NCBI GenBank assembly: GCA_017395275.1
Contig: JAFPVN010000337.1
Coordinates: forward strand, 1 to 10,803
Direction: 5' to 3'
Length of the DNA: 10,803 nucleotides
From: Candidatus Methanomethylophilaceae archaeon
Lineage (GTDB): Archaea; Thermoplasmatota; Thermoplasmata; Methanomassiliicoccales; Methanomethylophilaceae
The position numbers were made by a program, and so were the translations under genes. The notes under the pieces were generated by a model. It ran no database searches and was not told where the DNA came from. It saw only the letters and a list, made by a program, of their open reading frames with translations. Below are positions 6,727-10,803 of this stretch, piece after piece. Numbering within the stretch: the stretch's first letter is position 1; every line of letters begins with the position of its first letter.

Positions 6727-7551
6727 TCAGAAGCGTATGGCGCCGGCTATGAATGCGAGCAGACCGAAGATCATGCCCTTCTTGGCCATCTTCTGTCCCC
6801 CATGGGGGTCCCTGAGACCCAGATACGCGGCATAGAGGAACAGCACGTCCGCGATCACCACGACGTAGTACAGCGGACCGTACTGGTCGGTTATCATCGG
6901 CCATATGCTGAGCACCGGACCTGCCACGAAGAACAGCACCGCGACCAAGGCGGCTGCCCTCTTGCCGATCATCATGGGGAGGGTGTACCTTCCCTCGTCC
7001 CCCTCCATGTCCTCGATGTCCTTGCAGATCTCCCTTCCGACGGTGACGAGACCCGCCATCAGGGCGGGGGCGAGGTTGGCCCATACGTCATGTACGATGG
7101 CGCTTCCGAGGAGGAACACCATGCCCGTGAGCACGGCGATGGTGATGTTGCCGATGAATCCCCTCTGCTTCAGCAGGACCTCGTAGAGGTACATCAGAAC
7201 GGATGCTATGACCACGATGGCGATGCATGCGGCGTCGAAGGTGAAGATCGAGATTATGACCGAGAGCAGAAGCAGCGATATCCCGGTGACGTGGGCCTGC
7301 TTGGGGGTGATCCTGCCCATGGGCACGGGACGTTCGGGGTGCGACGTCTTGTCAATCTCGTAGTCGATGGAATCGTTGATCGAGTTCCCGCCCGCCACGA
7401 ACACTACGACCACGGCGGCGCAGAGCGCCATGTTCACCAGATATTCGGATGCGAATGCATCCGTCCCTGCGGCCATGAAACAGGCCACCAGCAGACCGAT
7501 GGCGCCCATGACGGCGTTGCCCATGCGGAACATCTGGAGGTACGGGTTCAT
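6727..7551 (-). CDS. UbiA-family prenyltransferase, probable digeranylgeranylglyceryl phosphate (DGGGP) synthase
   Basis: A 274-residue integral membrane prenyltransferase with roughly eight or nine hydrophobic segments. The first Mg-diphosphate motif is NDSIDYEID (59-67), followed by KTSHPERPVPMGRIT, which closely fits the archaeal DGGGP synthase pattern (ND..DYEID...PERP.P.GRI). The second aspartate-rich motif is KDIEDMEGDEG (177-187). The family enzyme adds the second geranylgeranyl chain to geranylgeranylglyceryl phosphate, making the archaeal diether lipid core in the cytoplasmic membrane. Length is normal for the family (about 275-300). The ATG at 7551 is supported by an AT-rich TATA-like element about 25 nt upstream, giving a leaderless transcript. 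It lies 94 nt after the ramA-like gene, with its own promoter, so it is probably not part of the methyl-transfer operon. Other UbiA family members (quinone or heme side-chain enzymes) are less likely. Confidence 0.88.
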   Translation of the reverse strand: MNPYLQMFRMGNAVMGAIGLLVACFMAAGTDAFASEYLVNMALCAAVVVVFVAGGNSINDSIDYEIDKTSHPERPVPMGRITPKQAHVTGISLLLLSVIISIFTFDAACIAIVVIASVLMYLYEVLLKQRGFIGNITIAVLTGMVFLLGSAIVHDVWANLAPALMAGLVTVGREICKDIEDMEGDEGRYTLPMMIGKRAAALVAVLFFVAGPVLSIWPMITDQYGPLYYVVVIADVLFLYAAYLGLRDPHGGQKMAKKGMIFGLLAFIAGAIRF

Positions 7552-7573
7552 GGATGTGCAACCGCATACCCGC

Positions 7574-7579
7574 TTTTAA
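7574..7579 (-). promoter_or_regulatory. TATA-like box of the UbiA-family gene
   Basis: The minus strand reads GAAAACCATTAAAAGCG. TTAAAA is centred about 25 nt before the ATG at 7551, and the purine-rich GAAAA just upstream resembles a TFB recognition element. The position predicts a leaderless transcript. Confidence 0.45.
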
Positions 7580-7645
7580 TGGTTTTCAGTGAGGACGGAC
7601 CTAAGAGTATGAATGAAAACAGATGACTGGCACTTATGACGTCAC

Positions 7646-9217
7646 TCAGGACAGCCTGAACGCCGAGTAGTCGTAGACGCGTTCGGGACAGTTCTCCCTA
7701 CATCTCTGGCAGGCGGTACCCAGACACCTTCCGGTGTCGATGGTGAACGTCCCCTCGTCGAAGGAAAGGGCGCCTTCTGGACATCCCTTCACGCATGTCA
7801 TGCACCCGGAGCACTTCCATGATGCCGTCATCGAGGTCTCGGTGTGCACCACCTCCAGCGATTCTCCGATGTCGCGGATGTCGCCGGAATACGGTTTCTC
7901 GATCGTCATGGGTGCCTCCCTGTCAAGGTATCCTTCCGCACCGTATCTCTCTAGGGTGCGGCGGTACCTGTTGAGCGGCATGCCCTCGGTCCAGTAGCCG
8001 TATTCCAGGACGTACAGCTCGCTGAAGACGTCCGATGATGCGAACATGGTGTGTTCGGTGACCAGCTTGTCGCGCAGCTTGTTGAGTCCGTCCAGCATGG
8101 AAGGGTCGAGGGCAAGGTCCTTGGCCAGCTCCAGGGACGTGTTCCCCACCTGCTTCACGGTGGTGCAGTCGGGGATGATCAGCCCGATCCTCTTGGATTT
8201 GACCGGATCAACGTACGTACCTGACGCCCCGGCCATGTACATCGTGCGTATCCTCTCGGGATCCACCCCCGCCCTGAGCATGAGCGTGAGATGTCCCGCC
8301 CTGATCGCCCCGATGGCCTTGCCGGCTTCCTTGTAGTCCTGCTCGCTGAAGTCGATCCTCCGGGTGATCCTGATGGGGCCGTTGCGGAGCTTGGCCTCCT
8401 CGATCCTGCCGTCCTGCGTGGCGGCGTAGATCATCGCGACGACTCCCGTCCCGGTGATTCCCTTGGGCTGGAGCCCTTCGCTGCTTACCATGTCGCTGCG
8501 GATGTTGATCAGCGGACCGTCCTCCTCGACCAGACTGTCGTTGAGGACCTTCGTCCTCCACCCCAGCGGCGTGCGGACCAGGTCGCTCACCGCACCCGGA
8601 CCTGCCAGCATGCCGCATCTGATCTGCTGGCCTTCCATCGCCGGACCCGCTGCGGCGGAACCCGTGAATATGCGGTCCCCTACCTTCAGGGCCATCTCGG
8701 CGTTGGTGCCGTAGTCGGTGACCATGCACATGTCGTCGTCCAGGAATCCGGACTTGAGCATCATGGCAAGGGCGTCGGCACCTATCTCGTGCCTGACCGC
8801 GGGAGGTATCACGACCTCCACGCCGGGGAATCCCAGTCCCGCGCCGTCCACGACGTGGCCGATGCGGTCGATGGGTTCCACGCCCTCCTCTTCCAGTTTG
8901 TTCTTACCGGCATACGCCAGGTCGCGTATGTCGATGCCCTCGAATAGCGAGAGCTGTATGGGGTTGCCGCATACCGCGATACGGATCAGTTCGTCAGGTG
9001 CGAGCCTGTCGATCAGGTCGTGCACCGCAGAGAGAATTATCGAATGAGCCAGATCCAATCCGTATTCGATGGCGAAGGACATGTGGTCCATCACGTTGGC
9101 TCCCGGGATGGGATTCCTGTCGGTGATGCAGGTGCGGACCGGCCTCCCCTTGCCGAGGTCGATCAGCTGTGCGCGTATACCGCTGGTACCTATGTCAATC
9201 GCTACCGCCTGAGGCAT
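7646..9217 (-). CDS. ramA: RamA-like ATP-dependent reductive activase of corrinoid methyltransfer proteins
   Basis: A 523-residue protein close in length to RamA (about 540). The N-terminal and middle parts form an ASKHA/DUF4445-type ATPase: AIDIGTSGIRA (6-16), VTDYGTNAEMAL (166-177), GSAAAGPAMEG (186-196), GITGTGVVAMI (253-263) and MYMAGASGTYVDP (327-338). The C-terminus holds two ferredoxin-like [4Fe-4S] motifs: C469, C472, C475, C479-P and C498, C503, C506, C510-P; the second has four residues between its first two cysteines. The family reduces oxidised Co(II) corrinoid to the active Co(I) state using ATP and low-potential electrons. It lies 44 nt after the corrinoid protein gene, on the same strand and presumably serving it. 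A hairpin in that gap may lower its expression. No strong ribosome site precedes the ATG at 9217. Which corrinoid protein it serves is inferred from position. Confidence 0.92.
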   Translation of the reverse strand: MPQAVAIDIGTSGIRAQLIDLGKGRPVRTCITDRNPIPGANVMDHMSFAIEYGLDLAHSIILSAVHDLIDRLAPDELIRIAVCGNPIQLSLFEGIDIRDLAYAGKNKLEEEGVEPIDRIGHVVDGAGLGFPGVEVVIPPAVRHEIGADALAMMLKSGFLDDDMCMVTDYGTNAEMALKVGDRIFTGSAAAGPAMEGQQIRCGMLAGPGAVSDLVRTPLGWRTKVLNDSLVEEDGPLINIRSDMVSSEGLQPKGITGTGVVAMIYAATQDGRIEEAKLRNGPIRITRRIDFSEQDYKEAGKAIGAIRAGHLTLMLRAGVDPERIRTMYMAGASGTYVDPVKSKRIGLIIPDCTTVKQVGNTSLELAKDLALDPSMLDGLNKLRDKLVTEHTMFASSDVFSELYVLEYGYWTEGMPLNRYRRTLERYGAEGYLDREAPMTIEKPYSGDIRDIGESLEVVHTETSMTASWKCSGCMTCVKGCPEGALSFDEGTFTIDTGRCLGTACQRCRENCPERVYDYSAFRLS

Positions 9218-9236
9218 GCGGATTCCCCATAAGGGC

Positions 9237-9253
9237 GGCGGGCGGTGCCCGCC
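9237..9253 (-). terminator. GC hairpin between corrinoid protein and activase genes
   Basis: A perfect inverted repeat with a 7-bp all-GC stem (GGCGGGC / GCCCGCC) and a 3-nt loop, starting 8 nt after the TAA of the corrinoid gene. No U-tract follows on the minus strand, so it is not a classical intrinsic terminator. It could protect the 3' end of the upstream message or partly attenuate reading into the activase gene, consistent with needing much corrinoid protein and little activase. The structure is seen; the role is inferred. Confidence 0.5.
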
Positions 9254-9261
9254 TAATGAGT

Positions 9262-10086
9262 TTAGTTACGGAAGTCCTCCCACTTCTTGGTTCCGCCGAT
9301 GATGTCGGTGGCCGCGTGCACGGTCTCCAGCGGGGACTTGGTGTACAGGGCGTTCCTGAAGGTGTTGACGAACGCCTTCGAGACCGCTGCTCCACCGCAT
9401 GCGACTGCCACTCCGGTCTTCTCAAGCTCGAGGAGCAGAGCGGTGTCGACGAGTCCGGGCTTGGTGGTGGACATCAGGGTCGAACCGCAGACCAGCTGGA
9501 CGTTGTTGGCCTTGACGACCTCCAGGACCTTCTCCTTGGGAACGTCCCTTCCGATGTCGATGACCTTGAATCCGTTGGCCTTGAGGATCGCTGCGCAGAT
9601 GTTCTTTCCGATGTCGTGCAGGTCTCCCGCTGCCACGAAGGATGCGATGGTTCCCTTGCTGGGGACGTCACCGATCTTGTCCTGGCAGAGCTTGATTCCG
9701 GCCTGCATCGCATCGTTGGACATCAGGATCTCGGGCACGAAGCTGAGACCGAGGTCGTACATCTCGCACTGTACCTGGATACCGGGCATGAGTGCGTTGG
9801 TGACCAGGTCGACGGGGTCCTTTCCGGCGTCGATGAGCGCCTTGATGGCGGGCTCGACGACCTTCCTCTTTCCGTCCAGGACTCCCTGGGCGACCTCCCT
9901 GTACTTGGGGTCCGAGGGGAAGAACTCGGCGATGAGCTTCTCGGCGCTCTTGGTCTTCTTCGAGACGGGGCTGATGATCCCGAGCTCGATGGCCATGCCC
10001 TCCTGCACGAGCTTGTTGAAGCGTACGGGATCCTGCATGCGCATCTTCTCGACGTTCTGCATGATGATATCCATGTGGGACGGCAT
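9262..10086 (-). CDS. MtaC-like methyltransferase cognate corrinoid protein
   Basis: A 274-residue corrinoid protein that carries the methyl group between two methyltransferases. The N-terminal helical cap domain spans about 45-135, with AGKDPVDLVTNALMPG and LSFVPEILMSNDAM closely resembling MtaC. The B12-binding Rossmann domain has GDLHDIG (154-160, H157 as lower cobalt ligand), the STL motif (202-204) and GG (231-232). The end, ACGGAAVSKAFVNTF, also matches MtaC. Compared with MtaC (about 258 residues) it has a slightly longer N-terminus. The ATG at 10086 is set by a strong Shine-Dalgarno site (GGAGGTG) 7 nt upstream and by a TGATG overlap with the methyltransferase gene. A longer frame to 10182 only reads through that gene. 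No MtaB gene is beside it, so methanol should not be assumed as substrate; methylamines, methylated thiols or methoxy compounds remain possible. Confidence 0.93.
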   Translation of the reverse strand: MPSHMDIIMQNVEKMRMQDPVRFNKLVQEGMAIELGIISPVSKKTKSAEKLIAEFFPSDPKYREVAQGVLDGKRKVVEPAIKALIDAGKDPVDLVTNALMPGIQVQCEMYDLGLSFVPEILMSNDAMQAGIKLCQDKIGDVPSKGTIASFVAAGDLHDIGKNICAAILKANGFKVIDIGRDVPKEKVLEVVKANNVQLVCGSTLMSTTKPGLVDTALLLELEKTGVAVACGGAAVSKAFVNTFRNALYTKSPLETVHAATDIIGGTKKWEDFRN

Positions 10087-10757
10087 CAGAACACACCTCC
10101 TTCGATCTTGTAGTCGGACATTTCCTTCAGGTTCTTCGCCTTGGCCCTTCCGTATGCGCGGACGCAGTCGTCGATGTCGCACTCGTCGGGGACGGGGGTC
10201 TCCTTACATGCCTGCACGTACGCCTTGAGGTTGGCCAGCGGGGTTCCGTTGGACACATCGCATGCGGTACCTACGACGTCGACTCCTTCCCTGATGCACT
10301 GTGCGGTCCTCGCGTATACCTGCTCGGGGGTTCCGTTGGGCATCAGATCGATGACATCCAGGCTTCCGAGGCATCTCATCTTGTTCCCGAGTACCTGCCT
10401 GACGTACCATGCCGGCGGTGCGTCGAACGAGAAGCAGTCCATTCCGCTCTCCCTGATGAGGGGCAGGAGCTTCTCGGTGTGTCCGCACATGTGCAGGATC
10501 TTGGGTGCGCTCACGGCCCTTGCGAACTTCTGGTGGTAGGGCAGGACGTACTCCTTGTATGTCTCGGGCGAGATCAGGTCTCCGGATGCAGACGGGTCCG
10601 CGGGGAACAGGATGTGCGCTCCTGCCGCGACCATGCGCCTCCCATACTCGATACAGAAGTCGGTCGCCGCGGAGATCGCCGGGGAGGCCAAAAAGGCCGA
10701 CGATCTCAGCGATTTCTTCACCACCTTCGGCGCCGCCAACGTCCAGGTGCAGGACAA
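10086..10757 (-). CDS. UroD-fold corrinoid methyltransferase (MtaA/MtbA/MtoB-like), C-terminal part, 5' end missing
   Basis: The frame gives 223 residues, but family-like sequence begins only near residue 28 (about base 10676), with ATDFCIEYGRRMVAAG. From there it matches the second half of uroporphyrinogen-decarboxylase-fold methyltransferases such as MtbA (about 340 residues). The zinc ligands are visible: H89 and C91 in LHMCGH, and C166 in GTACDVSNGTPLANL. About 190 N-terminal residues are absent and do not appear in other minus-strand frames up to the window end. The first about 27 residues, from a TTG, look non-native. The gene overlaps the corrinoid gene by TGATG. UroD-fold members can be the second methyltransferase (corrinoid to coenzyme M) or substrate-specific ones (O-demethylases, chloromethane enzymes), so the direction of transfer is open. 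As read here it is probably broken, or joined wrongly to foreign sequence. Confidence 0.8.
   Translation of the reverse strand: MSCTWTLAAPKVVKKSLRSSAFLASPAISAATDFCIEYGRRMVAAGAHILFPADPSASGDLISPETYKEYVLPYHQKFARAVSAPKILHMCGHTEKLLPLIRESGMDCFSFDAPPAWYVRQVLGNKMRCLGSLDVIDLMPNGTPEQVYARTAQCIREGVDVVGTACDVSNGTPLANLKAYVQACKETPVPDECDIDDCVRAYGRAKAKNLKEMSDYKIEGGVF
10094..10100 (-). promoter_or_regulatory. Strong ribosome binding site of the corrinoid protein gene
   Basis: GGAGGTG on the minus strand, 7 nt before the ATG at 10086, is a near-full match to the archaeal Shine-Dalgarno consensus. It is the strongest ribosome site noticed in the window and fits high expression of the corrinoid carrier. It fixes the start against the longer upstream frame. 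Confidence 0.7.
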
Positions 10758-10761
10758 GTAA
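10663..10761 (+). pseudogene. C-terminal fragment of an unrecognised + strand gene, 5' end missing
   Basis: The + strand frame ending at TAA (10759-10761) reads like a genuine protein tail: VAAEIAGEAKKADDLSDF then FTTFGAANVQVQDK. Upstream of about 10663 the same frame is only the antisense of the methyltransferase gene. I do not recognise the family. The piece lies exactly where the minus-strand methyltransferase loses its N-terminus, so two gene 3' ends are joined head to head with both 5' parts missing. The bases after the stop (10762-10803) show nothing recognisable. It could also be a chance open frame. Confidence 0.35.
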
Positions 10762-10803
10762 TTTCCCGTCCCGCCCTTGACGCCGCGGGCTGCCTGTGCT
10801 ACA

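Noticed and set aside
6616..7626. Long + strand open frame (336 codons) opposite the UbiA-family gene
   Set aside because: It has strongly biased His/Asp/Gly composition and is antisense to a clear UbiA-family enzyme. Treated as a shadow.
7637..7644. Perfect palindrome TGACGTCA just after the ramA-like stop codon
   Set aside because: Eight bases is too short to stand out in 10.8 kb, and nothing else marks it as an operator.
9262..10182. Longer 306-codon version of the corrinoid protein
   Set aside because: The extra N-terminus is Arg-rich, overlaps the methyltransferase gene in another frame, and lacks the strong ribosome site that precedes ATG 10086.
9169..10228. Two + strand open frames over 300 codons opposite the corrinoid protein gene
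   Set aside because: Both are antisense to the well-supported MtaC-like gene, whose constrained codon use leaves other frames open.
1..10803. tRNA, rRNA, CRISPR array, insertion sequence or integrase signatures
   Set aside because: No spaced direct repeats, transposase motifs or cloverleaf-like sequences were noticed. The window is almost fully occupied by the protein genes listed.

Overview
The window looks like a chromosome segment of a methylotrophic methanogenic archaeon, most likely of the order Methanomassiliicoccales. Three things point there. It has a corrinoid methyl-transfer operon (UroD-fold methyltransferase, MtaC-like corrinoid protein, RamA-type reductive activase). It has a UbiA-family enzyme with the motifs of the archaeal ether-lipid enzyme DGGGP synthase. 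It has archaeal promoters (TATA-like boxes about 25 nt before start codons, giving leaderless or short-leader mRNAs). None of the ten protein genes stops with TAG (nine TGA, one TAA), as expected in an archaeon that may read TAG as pyrrolysine. This placement is inference; no marker gene is present.

Left part (1-5675): a DNA-processing, probably anti-mobile-element module. On the + strand (1-630) lies the 3' end of a large superfamily 1 helicase fused to a PD-(D/E)XK nuclease domain of the MTES_1575/DUF559/Vsr-like type. Facing it on the - strand is a tightly overlapping operon: a TerB_N/TerB_C protein (5675-4362), a BrxD-like P-loop ATPase (4362-3085) and a BrxHI/Lhr-like helicase (3088-941). 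A small DUF1294 membrane protein (912-631) follows with its own TATA box; its stop codon abuts the nuclease stop codon with no gap. A TerB-fold protein with a BrxD-like ATPase, an Lhr-like helicase and an SF1 helicase-nuclease resembles the Ter-linked DNA-processing systems predicted by comparative genomics. The ATPase-helicase pair is shared with BREX, but no PglX or PglZ is seen.

Middle (5742-7551): two - strand housekeeping-type genes with separate TATA boxes, a metallo-beta-lactamase-fold hydrolase of unknown substrate and the UbiA-family DGGGP synthase.

Right part (7646-10757): a - strand operon transcribed in the order UroD-fold methyltransferase, corrinoid protein, RamA-like activase. 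A strong hairpin lies between the corrinoid and activase genes. The methyltransferase lacks about its first 190 residues. Near 10,663-10,685 its reading frame loses family likeness and gives way to the C-terminal end of an unrelated + strand gene, so both genes lack their 5' ends there. This is either a rearrangement breakpoint or a chimeric assembly join.

No stretch longer than 300 bases lacks a gene. No tRNA, rRNA, CRISPR array or insertion sequence was seen.
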